From Actinokineospora terrae (GTDB lineage: Bacteria > Actinomycetota > Actinomycetes > Mycobacteriales > Pseudonocardiaceae): DNA of 64,000 bases. Of the stretch, positions 28,823-37,775 are shown one piece after another. Below the pieces are notes generated by a model, which saw only the letters and a list, made by a program, of their open reading frames with translations, searched no databases and had not been told where the DNA came from. How positions within the stretch are numbered: the stretch's first letter is position 1; each line of letters begins with the position of its first letter. The position numbers and the translations under genes were made by a program. Location of the stretch: the NCBI RefSeq assembly GCF_900111175.1, contig NZ_FOGI01000007.1:372001-436000 (forward strand), read 5' to 3'.

Positions 28823-31800
28823 GTGACCGACGCCTACCTGAGATTTCCCCACCTGCACGCGGACCTGATCACCTTCGTCGCCGAGGACGATGTGTGGTTG
28901 GCGCCGGTCGACGGCGGCCGGGCGTGGCGCTTGTCGGCTGACCAGGTTCCGGTGAGCAACCCGCGGTTCTCGCCGGACGGGTCGACGATCGCCTGGACGA
29001 GTGCTCGTGATGTCGAGCCGGAGGTGCACGTCGCGCCGGTGGTGGGTGGGGCGAGTGACCGGTTGAGCTACTGGGGTGACGTCAACACCGCCGTCATCGG
29101 GTGGACCGGGGACGGCAGGGTGGCGGCGAAGTCGTCGACCGGGCGGGCGTCGATCCGGGCGACCTGGGCGTACGGGCTGCCGCTGGACGGGGCGCCCGCC
29201 GAGCGGTTGCCGTACGGGCCGGTGGCCTCGCTCGACCTGGCCGCCGACGGCGGGGTGGTGCTGGGCACGCCGATCTCCCGCGAGCCCGCCTGGTGGAAGC
29301 GCTACCGGGGTGGCACCGCGGGCAAGGTGTGGGTGGACCGGCGCGGCGGCGGCGACTTCGAGCGCATCCTGTCCGATGTGGACGGACACATCGTCTGCCC
29401 GCTGTGGGTCGGCGGCCGGATCGCGTTCCTGTCCGACCACGAGGGCGTCGGGAACCTCTACTCGTGCGAACCGGACGGTTCGGACGTGCGCAAGCACAGC
29501 GACCACAGCGGGTTCTACGCCCGCAACGCCAGCACCGACGGCGAGCGGGTCGTCTACCACCGCGCAGGCGAGATCTGGCTGCTCGACGGCCTCGACGCCG
29601 AGCCGAGGCCGGTCGAGGTGAAGCTCGGCGGCCCGCGCGGGTCGCGGCAGGTGTACCCGGTGAACGTGGGCCGCAACATCGGCTGGCTCGGGCCGGACCG
29701 CTCGGGGCGGGCCAGCGCGGTCGAGGTGCGCGGGACCGTGCACTGGGTGACCCACCGCGACGGCCCGGTGCGGGCGCTGTCGGTCGAACCCGGTGTCCGC
29801 GCCCGGTTGCCGCAGGTGCTGGGCACGACCGGGCAGGCGGTGTGGGTGACCGACGCCGACGGCGAGGACGCGCTGGAGTTCGGCCCGGTCGACGGCCGCG
29901 AGCCGGGGGTCAGCCCGCGCCGGGTCGCCACCGGGGAGCTGGGCCGGGTGCTGGAACTGGCCGCGTCGCCGGACGGCAGGCGGGTCGCGGTGGTCACCCA
30001 CGACGGGCGGCTGCTGCTGGTCGACGCCGACGACGGCGAGGTCCGCGAGATCGCCAGGGCCACCGAGTCCGACCCGACCGGGGTCACCTTCTCCCCGGAC
30101 TCGGCGTGGCTGGCCTGGTCGCACCCGGGGCCGGACCCGTTGCGGCACATCAAGATGGTGAACACGACCAGCCTCACCGTGGTCGAGGTGACCCCGCTGC
30201 GGTTCGTCGACTCCGACCCGGCGTTCACCCTCGACGGCAAGCACCTGGCGTTCCTGTCCTCGCGCAGCTTCGACCCGATCTACGACGTGCACGTGTTCGA
30301 CGTGTCCTTCGCCAACGGCTCCCGGCCCTACCTGGCGCCGCTCGCCGCGCTCACGCCGTCGCCGTTCGCCCCGGTCCGCGAGGGGCGGGCCTTCGGCGGT
30401 GACGACGACAAGGACCGCGACAAGGACTCCGACGACAAGACCCCGCGCACCTCTGTCGACCTGGAGGGCATCACCGACCGCGTGGTGGCCTTCCCGGTGC
30501 CCGCCGCCCGCTACTCGCGGCTGCTGGCGGTCAAGGGCGGCGTCGCCTGGCTGCGCGACCCGCTCACCGGCTCGCTCGGCGACGACCTCGACGAGTCCGG
30601 CACCGCGGCCCCCCGGTCCCTGCTCGAGCGCTACGACCTGGCCAAGCTCAAGGTCGACGTCCTGGTCGACGGCCTGGACGCGGTGTGGCCCAGCGGCGAC
30701 GGCAGCCGCATCGTGGTCCGCGACGGCCGGACGCTGCGGGTGCTGCCCGCCGACCGCAAGGCCGACAACGACGACCACTCCGAGGACAACATCACCGTCG
30801 ACCTGAGCCGGGTCCGGGTGCGGGTCGACCCGGCCGCGGAGTGGCGGCAGTCCTTCGACGAGTCCGGCAGGCTCATGCGCGACCACTTCTGGCGCGCCGA
30901 CATGAACGGCGTCGACTGGGCGGGCGCGCTCGACACCTACCGCCCGCTGGTCGACGCCATCGGCTCGCACGACGAGCTGGTCGACCTGCTGTGGGAGGTC
31001 AACGGCGAGCTGGGCACCTCGCACGCCTACGTCCTGCCGACCAGCGGCGGCGGCGATTTCCGGCGCAGGCTCGGCCTGCTCGGCGCCGACTTCGAGCGCG
31101 ACGCGGACGGCGCGTGGCGGATCAGCGCGATCGTGCCGGGGGAGACCTCCGACCCCAAGGCCCGCTCCCCGCTGCGCGCGCCGGGCGTCGGCGTCCGCGA
31201 CGGTGACGCGATCGTGGCCGTCGACGGCATCCCGGTCGACCCGGTGCGCGGCCCGGCGACGCTGCTGGTCGGCACCGCGGGGAGCCCGGTCGAGCTGACC
31301 GTCGAACCCAAGGGCGGTGGCGCGACCAGGCGCGTCGTGGTCGTGCCGCTGCTCGACGACATGCCGCTGCGCTACCAGGCGTGGGTCAACGACCGGCGCG
31401 CCCACGTGCACGCCGCGACAGACGGCCGGATCGGCTACCTGCACGTGCCGGACATGGTCGCCAACGGCTGGGCGCAGTTCCACCGGGACCTGCGGCTGGA
31501 GATGCGCCGCGGCGGGGTGGTGGTCGACCTGCGGGAGAACCGCGGCGGGCACCTGTCGCAGCTGATCGTGGAGAAGCTGAGCCGCCGCATCGTCGGCTGG
31601 GGCCGGGCCCGCGACGGCTACTACGAGGAGACCTACCCGGTGGACGCGCCGCGCGGGCCGGTGGTGGCCGTGGCAAACGAGTTCTCCGGCTCCGATGGCG
31701 ACATCGTCAACGCCGCGATCAAGGCGCTGGGCATCGGCCCGGTGGTCGGCACCCGCACCTGGGGCGGCGTCGTCGGCGTGGACATGCGGTACCGGCTGGT

Positions 31801-32023
31801 CGACGGCACCCTGGTCACCCAGCCGCGCTACGCCACCTGGATGGAGGGCACCGGCTGGGGCATGGAGAACCACGGCGTCGACCCGGACGTCGAGGTGGTC
31901 GTGCGCCCGCAGGACCACGTGGCCGGGCGCGACCCGCAGCTCGACGCCGCCATCGAGATCGCCCTGGAGCGGTTGGCCGCCAAGCCCGCCGCGACGCCGC
32001 CGCCCATCCCGCCGCTGCCGTAG
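28823..32023 (+). CDS. Tricorn protease homologue (S41 family)
   Basis: A large cytosolic peptidase that trims oligopeptides from proteasome or other proteases. 1066 aa from GTG 28823. Order: an N-terminal beta-propeller with WD-like SPDG repeats (about 1-330), a second propeller (to about 620), a core helical domain, PDZ domain (GVRDGDAIVAVDGIPVD, about 790), and the S41 catalytic domain. Catalytic residues: His in GELGTSHAYV (about 730), Ser in NEFSGSDGDIV (about 955), Glu in MEGTGWGMENHG (about 1008). A charged insertion (DDDKDRDKDSDDK, about 532) is low-complexity. The methyltransferase gene follows 7 bases later. Confidence 0.94.
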   Translation: MTDAYLRFPHLHADLITFVAEDDVWLAPVDGGRAWRLSADQVPVSNPRFSPDGSTIAWTSARDVEPEVHVAPVVGGASDRLSYWGDVNTAVIGWTGDGRVAAKSSTGRASIRATWAYGLPLDGAPAERLPYGPVASLDLAADGGVVLGTPISREPAWWKRYRGGTAGKVWVDRRGGGDFERILSDVDGHIVCPLWVGGRIAFLSDHEGVGNLYSCEPDGSDVRKHSDHSGFYARNASTDGERVVYHRAGEIWLLDGLDAEPRPVEVKLGGPRGSRQVYPVNVGRNIGWLGPDRSGRASAVEVRGTVHWVTHRDGPVRALSVEPGVRARLPQVLGTTGQAVWVTDADGEDALEFGPVDGREPGVSPRRVATGELGRVLELAASPDGRRVAVVTHDGRLLLVDADDGEVREIARATESDPTGVTFSPDSAWLAWSHPGPDPLRHIKMVNTTSLTVVEVTPLRFVDSDPAFTLDGKHLAFLSSRSFDPIYDVHVFDVSFANGSRPYLAPLAALTPSPFAPVREGRAFGGDDDKDRDKDSDDKTPRTSVDLEGITDRVVAFPVPAARYSRLLAVKGGVAWLRDPLTGSLGDDLDESGTAAPRSLLERYDLAKLKVDVLVDGLDAVWPSGDGSRIVVRDGRTLRVLPADRKADNDDHSEDNITVDLSRVRVRVDPAAEWRQSFDESGRLMRDHFWRADMNGVDWAGALDTYRPLVDAIGSHDELVDLLWEVNGELGTSHAYVLPTSGGGDFRRRLGLLGADFERDADGAWRISAIVPGETSDPKARSPLRAPGVGVRDGDAIVAVDGIPVDPVRGPATLLVGTAGSPVELTVEPKGGGATRRVVVVPLLDDMPLRYQAWVNDRRAHVHAATDGRIGYLHVPDMVANGWAQFHRDLRLEMRRGGVVVDLRENRGGHLSQLIVEKLSRRIVGWGRARDGYYEETYPVDAPRGPVVAVANEFSGSDGDIVNAAIKALGIGPVVGTRTWGGVVGVDMRYRLVDGTLVTQPRYATWMEGTGWGMENHGVDPDVEVVVRPQDHVAGRDPQLDAAIEIALERLAAKPAATPPPIPPLP

Positions 32024-32030
32024 CGGCAGG

Positions 32031-32873
32031 ATGAGGATCATGGACTTCGACACCGAGACCGCGGCCATGATCCACGCGAACGAGGCGAACTGGGACGCCC
32101 GCACCCCGATCCACCTCGCGTCCGGCTTCTACGACGTGGCCGGGCGCGACCCCAGGGCCTGGTTCGGCGACTTCGAGTGGGCCGACCTGGGCCCGCTCGA
32201 CGGCAAGGACCTCGTGCACCTGCAGTGCCACATCGGCGCCGAGACCCTCGCGTTCCCGCCGCTGGGCGCCAGGGTCGTCGGGCTGGACATCTCGGCGGCG
32301 TCGGTGCGCGCGGCCGAGCAGCTCGCGGAGGCCAAGGGGGTGGCGGTCTCCTACGTGAAGGGTGACGTGCACGCGGCCGTCGCCACCCTCGGCGAGTCCC
32401 GCTTCGACGTCGTCTACACCGGCAAGGGCGCGCTCTGCTACGTGCCCGACCTGGACGTCTGGGCCGCTCAGGTGGCCGGGCTGCTGCGGCCGGGCGGTCA
32501 GCTGTACCTGGTGGAGTTCCACCCGCTGCTCAACGCGCTGAGCCCGGTCCCGCCCGCGGACGGCAGCGAGGAGCTGCTGCTGCGCCACGACTACCTGAGC
32601 GGCCGCGGCGCCATCGAGCGCGACGCCACCCGCACGTACACCGACGGCCCGGAGCTGGCGTCGGCGCGGGTGTCCTACGAGTGGCAGCACGGCATCGGCG
32701 ACGTGGTCACCGCCCTGGTCGGCGCGGGGCTGCGGATCACCCGGCTGCGCGAGACCGAGCAGCTGCCGTGGCCGCGGTGGTCGACCATGACGACCACCGG
32801 CGGCTGGTTCTCGTTGCCGGGGACCGCGCCCCGGATCCCGTTGATCTACGCGGTGCAGGCTGTGAAGGCGTAG
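32031..32873 (+). CDS. Class I SAM-dependent methyltransferase
   Basis: 280 aa from ATG 32031; ATG 32040 is also possible. A Rossmann-type methyltransferase with motif I degenerate (VHLQCHIGAETLAF), motif II VVGLDIS, motif IV DVVYTGKGALCYVPD and motif post-IV LLRPGGQLYLVEFHP. The small-molecule methyltransferase type with a Cys-rich motif I is common in actinobacteria; the substrate is unknown. Probably co-transcribed with the tricorn gene. Confidence 0.85.
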   Translation: MRIMDFDTETAAMIHANEANWDARTPIHLASGFYDVAGRDPRAWFGDFEWADLGPLDGKDLVHLQCHIGAETLAFPPLGARVVGLDISAASVRAAEQLAEAKGVAVSYVKGDVHAAVATLGESRFDVVYTGKGALCYVPDLDVWAAQVAGLLRPGGQLYLVEFHPLLNALSPVPPADGSEELLLRHDYLSGRGAIERDATRTYTDGPELASARVSYEWQHGIGDVVTALVGAGLRITRLRETEQLPWPRWSTMTTTGGWFSLPGTAPRIPLIYAVQAVKA

Positions 32874-32973
32874 CGATTTCGGTTGGCGTCCGCGCTGGTC
32901 ACCACGGGTGCGGCGGTCGCAGAGGACAGAGGCCGCGGACGAGCACCGCCGGTGAGCACGTAGCCTGGATTTC

Positions 32974-33798
32974 GTGGCCGCCTCTCCGACACCCCAGCCG
33001 ACCACGCTGTCCATCCCGCTGGAACCGGCCCCGGAGCCGCGACGGCGCCGGGGTGTCCGGGTGGTGGCGCGGCTCGCGCTGGTCGCCTTCCTGGTGGCCC
33101 TCGCCGCCGGGACCGTCCTGCTGCTCGACGACGGCGACCCGCCACCGCCGCCCCAGCGCTTCGCCGTCGTCGAGGTGCCGGTCCGCCGCGGCGAGGTGCC
33201 ACCGCACGCGGCGCCGGTGCCGGTGGATGACCTGCAGGGGTGGATCAGCAGGCTGTCGGCGGCCACCGACATCCCGGAGCGCACCCTCCAGGCGTACGCG
33301 ACCGCCGAGACCGCCACCAGGCAGCGGCTGCCCGCCTGCAACCTGACCTGGGTGACCCTCGCGGGCGTCGGCCGCGTCGAGTCCCACCACGGCCGCTACG
33401 GCGGCACACGCGTCGGCGCTGACGGCCAGTTGTCCAAACCCATCATCGGCGTCCCCCTGGACGGCTCCCCCGGCGTCCAGGCCATCCCCGACACCGACGG
33501 CGGCCGCCTCGACGGCGACCCCCAGTGGGACCGCGCCGTGGGCTCCATGCAGTTCCTCCCCACCACCTGGTCCCGCTTCGGCCTCCGCGCCGCCGCCGAC
33601 GGCGCCCAACCAGACCCCCAGAACGTCGACGACTCAGCCATGACCGCCGCCAACTACCTCTGCACCTCCGGCGGCGACCTGGCCACGGGCCCAGGCTGGT
33701 GGAAAGCCATCCTCACCTACAACGAATCCACCCGCTACGCCCAATCCGTCTACAGCGGCGCCGCCGCCTACGCCCAAAAAGCCACCACCCTCGGCTGA
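32974..33798 (+). CDS. Membrane-anchored lytic murein transglycosylase (LpqU-like)
   Basis: 274 aa from GTG 32974. One N-terminal membrane anchor (about 29-50), a Pro-rich linker, then an SLT-type domain: AGVGRVESHHGRYGG with the catalytic Glu in VES, DPQWDRAVGSMQFLPTTW, YLCTSGGDL and YNESTRYAQSV. It cleaves peptidoglycan glycan strands. Position equals M. tuberculosis lpqU (Rv1022). A paralogue with a secreted Thr-rich tail lies at 39677. Transcription runs toward the long repeat L-B. Confidence 0.9.
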   Translation: MAASPTPQPTTLSIPLEPAPEPRRRRGVRVVARLALVAFLVALAAGTVLLLDDGDPPPPPQRFAVVEVPVRRGEVPPHAAPVPVDDLQGWISRLSAATDIPERTLQAYATAETATRQRLPACNLTWVTLAGVGRVESHHGRYGGTRVGADGQLSKPIIGVPLDGSPGVQAIPDTDGGRLDGDPQWDRAVGSMQFLPTTWSRFGLRAAADGAQPDPQNVDDSAMTAANYLCTSGGDLATGPGWWKAILTYNESTRYAQSVYSGAAAYAQKATTLG

Positions 33799-34522
33799 CC
33801 CCTCCCCCCACCCCAGGCGCCCCGCCGCCCCCCAGCTCAAGATCAACTCCGCTCCGGGGACCCACCCTCCCGGGGCCCGGGGCCCCATCTCTGAACCTAT
33901 CGACCAGGACGATCTGTCAATAGGGCTTGGCCGGGGTCTGTGGATGGTTGACGGGGTTGTGGACAGGTCCCTGCGCTGGAGGATCGTCGGCTCGAAGCGG
34001 CCGATTCGAGCTGGTGGACTTGGCGACGATGATCTCCACCCGGCCTTCACAGACGTTGGCCAACCCTGCGCCCTGAACAACGTTGGCCAACCACGCGCCC
34101 CTCTACGACGTTGGCCCTGGACCGCTCCTCGGAGTCGCTGGTGCCAAGCCGGCTCGATGGGGTGGAGTTGTTTTGTGTGGGGGAGCGCCAGTCGTAGCGT
34201 CGTTCGCGGACAGGGCCATGCTTTTCGGCCCCTGCTTTGCGGTCCTGCCACGGCTGGTGTCGGGGCCCCGCGCAAAACAAGTCCACCGCATCGAGCACAG
34301 CTCGAAACTCGCGCCCGGGCCAATGCCGCAGGCGAGGCGTTGATCGTCGATGGCGAAGCCGAGTTCGAGAGCCGGAACACCCCTCAGCTCAAGATCAAAC
34401 CGCCCACAGCACCCCCCGATATACAGCCTACCGAGAGCCACCGACAGAGCGCCCCAACCGACGCAACCCCCTGTGGACAACCCACCCCACAAGATCGCCC
34501 ACCCAAGATCACCCGCTAAAGC
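33799..34522. other. 724-base intergenic region filled by long repeat copy L-B
   Basis: No gene is supported. The reverse-oriented copy L-B occupies nearly all of it; the last ~40 bases before the DUF501 stop are C/A-rich. Confidence 0.6.
33828..34483 (-). repeat. Long non-coding repeat, copy L-B (reverse)
   Basis: Its reverse complement aligns with L-A (28012-28663) over the full length with the same landmark order, at roughly 75-85 % by eye; the last ~80 bases next to the G-rich end are nearly identical. It also has the 26-bp inverted arms (34152-34177 and 34271-34296) and three ~27-bp GGCCAACG units. TGTGGACAA (34472-34480) is a reverse DnaA-box 9-mer; TGTGGACAG at 33958-33966 is one base off. 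Confidence 0.88.
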
Positions 34523-35011
34523 TCAACCCGCACAAACCCCCACAGGCCAATGCGGCGAAAGCAACTCCAACGCTTCATCCCCAAACGGGTTCACACCCGC
34601 CCCCTTGGCCAACGAATGCGCCACCAACGCGTGCAAGCACTTGACCCGCCCAGGCATCCCCCCAGCGGTAACCTGAGTCCCCAACGGATCCAACGCGTCC
34701 CGCTCATCCAAATAGGACTCATGCGCCCGCAAGTAATGCGCAGCCAACTCCGGATCCAAAGCCAATCGATCCGTCATCTCCCGCATAACGCCACTGGTCT
34801 CAACCGTGCTGATAGCCGCAGCAAGCCGGGAGCAGGTCAAGTAATACAGCGTAGGAAACGGCGTCCCATCCTCCAACCGAGGATTCGTCTGGATCACCGC
34901 CGGATGCCCACTAGGACAACGCGCAGCCACCGCTCGGATGGCGCGCGGCTGGCGCCCAAGCTGTTCAGCGATCGTGGCCAGGTCAAGGTCGCTAGGCGGC
35001 TCAAGGGTCAC
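34523..35011 (-). CDS. DUF501 family protein (Rv1025-like)
   Basis: 162 aa from GTG 35011, which overlaps the FtsB-like stop by 4 bases (GTGA); the longer open frame upstream lies in the FtsB-like gene and is discarded. Conserved DUF501 features: IAEQLGRQPRAIRAVAARCPSG, QTNPRLEDGTPFPTLYYLTC, RAHESYLDERDALDPLG, GGMPGRVKCLHALVAHSLAKG. Function unknown; the eno-ftsB-DUF501 trio is conserved in actinobacteria. Confidence 0.9.
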   Translation of the reverse strand: MTLEPPSDLDLATIAEQLGRQPRAIRAVAARCPSGHPAVIQTNPRLEDGTPFPTLYYLTCSRLAAAISTVETSGVMREMTDRLALDPELAAHYLRAHESYLDERDALDPLGTQVTAGGMPGRVKCLHALVAHSLAKGAGVNPFGDEALELLSPHWPVGVCAG

Positions 35012-35532
35012 CGGCCCGCTCCGGTGACCGAGTCCCACAGGCCCTCGTACCAGGCCTGTTGCGGGATCGGGTGGCCCGGTTGGCCTGCGCCGGGTGCGGT
35101 GGCCGGGTCGCTGGGGAGTTCGACCATGTAGGGGGTTTCTCCTGGCATCACGTAGCGGAGTCTCTCGCGGGCCTGGGCGCGGATCTGCTCCGGGTCCGAG
35201 AGGCGTTCCTTGCGCGCGTTGAGCTCGGCGACCTGGCTGACCAGTTCGGCGTGGCGCTGTTCGTAGACCTCGATCTCGGAGCGCTGTGACAGGTAGTTGC
35301 GCAGCGGGACCGCGATGCTCAGGGCCAGGGCGCACACCACGGTGGCGACGACGGCGGCGCGGCGGGTGGTGGCCAGGCCGAGGATGCCCTTGCGGGTGTG
35401 CCTTGGCTTGGGCTGCGACTGCGGCTCGCGCGCCGGGGTGGTGGTGGTCGGGCGCGTGCGCCGCACGCGTGCCGGACCGCGGGCGACGGGGTCGCGTCGC
35501 CCCCGGCCTCGTTCGGTTCCGCGCCCGACCAT
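35008..35532 (-). CDS. Septum formation initiator family protein (FtsB/DivIC-like)
   Basis: 174 aa bitopic membrane protein. A basic, Pro/Arg-rich cytosolic N-terminus (about 1-58), one membrane segment (RAAVVATVVCALALSIAVPL), then a coiled coil (EIEVYEQRHAELVSQVAEL) and the family motif LSDPEQIRAQARERLRYVMP. Acts in the divisome with FtsL/FtsQ in studied species. It lies 5 bases after eno on the same strand, as at Rv1023-Rv1024. Confidence 0.9.
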   Translation of the reverse strand: MVGRGTERGRGRRDPVARGPARVRRTRPTTTTPAREPQSQPKPRHTRKGILGLATTRRAAVVATVVCALALSIAVPLRNYLSQRSEIEVYEQRHAELVSQVAELNARKERLSDPEQIRAQARERLRYVMPGETPYMVELPSDPATAPGAGQPGHPIPQQAWYEGLWDSVTGAGR

Positions 35533-35537
35533 CGGCG

Positions 35538-36824
35538 TCAGGACTCCGCGGTGAAGCGGGGGAAGGCGAGTTCGCCCGCGTAGCGCGCGGCGTCGCCCAG
35601 GGTCTCCTCGATGCGCAGGAGCTGGTTGTACTTGGCGGTGCGCTCGCCGCGGGCCGGGGCGCCGGTCTTGATCTGGCCGACGCCGGTGGCCACGGCCAGG
35701 TCGGCGATGGTGGTGTCCTCGGTCTCGCCGGAGCGGTGGCTCATCATGCTGCGGTAGCCGTAAGAGGTGGCCAGGGTGACCGCGTCCAGGGTCTCGGACA
35801 GGGTGCCGATCTGGTTGACCTTCACCAGCAGCGCGTTCGCGGCGCGGCGGGCGATGCCCTCCTCCAGCCGGTCCGGGTTGGTGACGAACAGGTCGTCGCC
35901 GACGATCTGCACGCGCTCGCCCAGCTCGGCGGTCAGCCGCACCCAGCCGTCCCAGTCGTCCTCCGAGAGCGGGTCCTCGATCGACACCAGCGGGTAGGAG
36001 TTGACCAGCTCGGTGTAGTACGCGATCAGCTGCTCGGAGCTCTTCTTGCTGCCCTCGAAGGTGTAGGCGCCGTCGGAGTGGAACTCGGTGGCGGCGACGT
36101 CGAGGGCCAGCGCGATGTCGCGCCCGGCGGTGTAGCCCGCCTTGTCGATGGCCACCAGGATCAGGTCGAGCGCCTCGCGGTTGTTCGACAGGCTCGGCGC
36201 GAAGCCCCCCTCGTCGCCGAGGCCGGTGCCCAGGCCCTTGGCCTTGAGCACGGACTTGAGCGAGTGGTAGACCTCGGTGCCCCAGCGCAGCGCCTCGCGG
36301 AAGCTCTCCGCGCCGATCGGCGCGATCATGAACTCCTGGATGTCGACCGCGGTGTCGGCGTGCGCGCCGCCGTTGAGGATGTTGAGCATCGGCACCGGCA
36401 GCACGTGCGCGTTCGGGCCGCCCAGGTAGCGGAACAGCTCCAGGCCGCTGGAGTCGGCGGCGGCCTTGGCCACCGCGAGCGACACGCCGAGGATGGCGTT
36501 GGCGCCGAGCCGGGACTTGTCCGGGGTGCCGTCGAGGTCGACCAGCTTCTGGTCCACGATCCGCTGGTCGACGGCGTCGACGCCCTGCAGCTCGGGGCCG
36601 ATCTCGTCGAGCACCGCGGTGACGGCCTTCTCCACGCCCTTGCCGAAGTACCGGTTGGGGTCGCCGTCGCGCAGCTCGACCGCCTCGTGCTCACCGGTGG
36701 AGGCACCCGAGGGCACCGCCGCGCGGGCCAGCGTGCCGTCGTCGAGGGCGACCTCGACCTCGACGGTGGGGTTACCGCGTGAGTCCAGGATCTCGCGCGC
36801 GCCGACCTGCTCGATGACCGCCAC
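35538..36824 (-). CDS. eno: Enolase
   Basis: Interconverts 2-phosphoglycerate and phosphoenolpyruvate. 428 aa, start ATG 36824. Catalytic and metal-site motifs intact: ASTGEHEAVELRDGD, GGAHADTAVDIQEFM, GDEGGFAPS, SIEDPLSEDDWDGW, GDDLFVTNPDRL, LLVKVNQIGTLSET (catalytic Lys) and SHRSGETEDT. First gene of the eno-ftsB-DUF501 operon. Confidence 0.98.
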   Translation of the reverse strand: MAVIEQVGAREILDSRGNPTVEVEVALDDGTLARAAVPSGASTGEHEAVELRDGDPNRYFGKGVEKAVTAVLDEIGPELQGVDAVDQRIVDQKLVDLDGTPDKSRLGANAILGVSLAVAKAAADSSGLELFRYLGGPNAHVLPVPMLNILNGGAHADTAVDIQEFMIAPIGAESFREALRWGTEVYHSLKSVLKAKGLGTGLGDEGGFAPSLSNNREALDLILVAIDKAGYTAGRDIALALDVAATEFHSDGAYTFEGSKKSSEQLIAYYTELVNSYPLVSIEDPLSEDDWDGWVRLTAELGERVQIVGDDLFVTNPDRLEEGIARRAANALLVKVNQIGTLSETLDAVTLATSYGYRSMMSHRSGETEDTTIADLAVATGVGQIKTGAPARGERTAKYNQLLRIEETLGDAARYAGELAFPRFTAES

Positions 36825-36981
36825 GTGGTGCTCCTAACAACGTCTGCCGACTACTCCGGGTCGAGCCTAGCGGTGCCCGGACCCGGTCGGAGACGAACAC
36901 GACCGGGGGATGGCTCACATCGTGGAGCGAGTTGTTCTGGGGTCGAACTACCACCCCGTCCCGCGTAGAGTTGATCTGACC

Positions 36982-37368
36982 ATGAGCCACGAGCCCGCAG
37001 AGGTGTTCGCCGCGTTCCGCCACGCAGAGTCACTGGTGGCCCAACGCAGGCCCCTCGACGCCCTCGCGGCGCTCGCCCCGGTGCTGGAGGCCGAGCCGGA
37101 CGCGCCGAGCGTGCACCTGCTCGCGGGCCGCGCCTACCTGGGCTCGGCCCAGTTGCGCCGCGCCGAGCAGGCCTTCCTGCGGGTGCTCGAGCTCGACCCG
37201 TCCGACCACTACGCCCGCTTCGCGCTCGGCAAGACGCTGCAGCGGCAGAGCAGGCTGACCGAGGCGCAGACCCAGCTGCGGATGGCGGTCGCGATGAACC
37301 CGCTGCCCGAGTACCAGGAGGCGCTCGGCGAGGTCAACGCCAGGATCTCGGTCGAGAGCGACCGCTGA
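36982..37368 (+). CDS. Tetratricopeptide repeat protein
   Basis: 128 aa from ATG 36982. About three TPR units: LLAGRAYLGSAQLRRAEQAF, LRVLELDPSDHYARFALGKT and TEAQTQLRMAVAMNP. Small, soluble, all-helical; a protein-protein adaptor by fold, partner unknown. Divergent from eno across 157 bases. Confidence 0.8.
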   Translation: MSHEPAEVFAAFRHAESLVAQRRPLDALAALAPVLEAEPDAPSVHLLAGRAYLGSAQLRRAEQAFLRVLELDPSDHYARFALGKTLQRQSRLTEAQTQLRMAVAMNPLPEYQEALGEVNARISVESDR

Positions 37369-37465
37369 GCGCGCGGGTTCCGGCCATCACCGCGGGTGCC
37401 CGCCCGGTGTCGGCGAAAATATCCCGGTCCGAGTCGCGTCACCTGCCGACGGGAGAATCCGGAGG

Positions 37466-37720
37466 ATGAGCATCCAAGAAGAAGCGCAGCGGTTGAACGG
37501 CGTCGCGGACCGCGTCCCGGTCAACGCCACCCAGCAGTTCCTCAGCGAGTTGGGCAACATCGGGGCCGAGGTGTCGTCGATCCTGGGCAGCACGTCCACC
37601 TCCGGCAACATCACCAACCTGCTGCACCAGGCCGAGTCGCACGCCGAGGCGCTCAACCAGGCGCTGCAACAGGCCCGCCAGGCCATCCAGGACGCCGCGC
37701 AGCACCACCTGACCGGCTGA
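37466..37720 (+). CDS. Small hypothetical helical protein
   Basis: 84 aa, start ATG 37466 behind GGGAGAA and CGGAGG. Gln/Ala-rich and helical (HQAESHAEALNQALQQARQA), of WXG100-like length but without a WXG motif or export signal. I do not recognise a family. It is convergent with aidB. Confidence 0.65.
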   Translation: MSIQEEAQRLNGVADRVPVNATQQFLSELGNIGAEVSSILGSTSTSGNITNLLHQAESHAEALNQALQQARQAIQDAAQHHLTG

Positions 37721-37775
37721 GCGGCGACAGCCGCCGACCGGCACGGCTGGTCGGCGGCCAGTCCACACCCGACGA

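Noticed and set aside
28598..32104. 1168-codon open frame antisense to the tricorn gene
   Set aside because: A GC-skew shadow: Val/Arg/His/Asp-rich low-complexity translation without domains, while the forward frame has a full S41 architecture.
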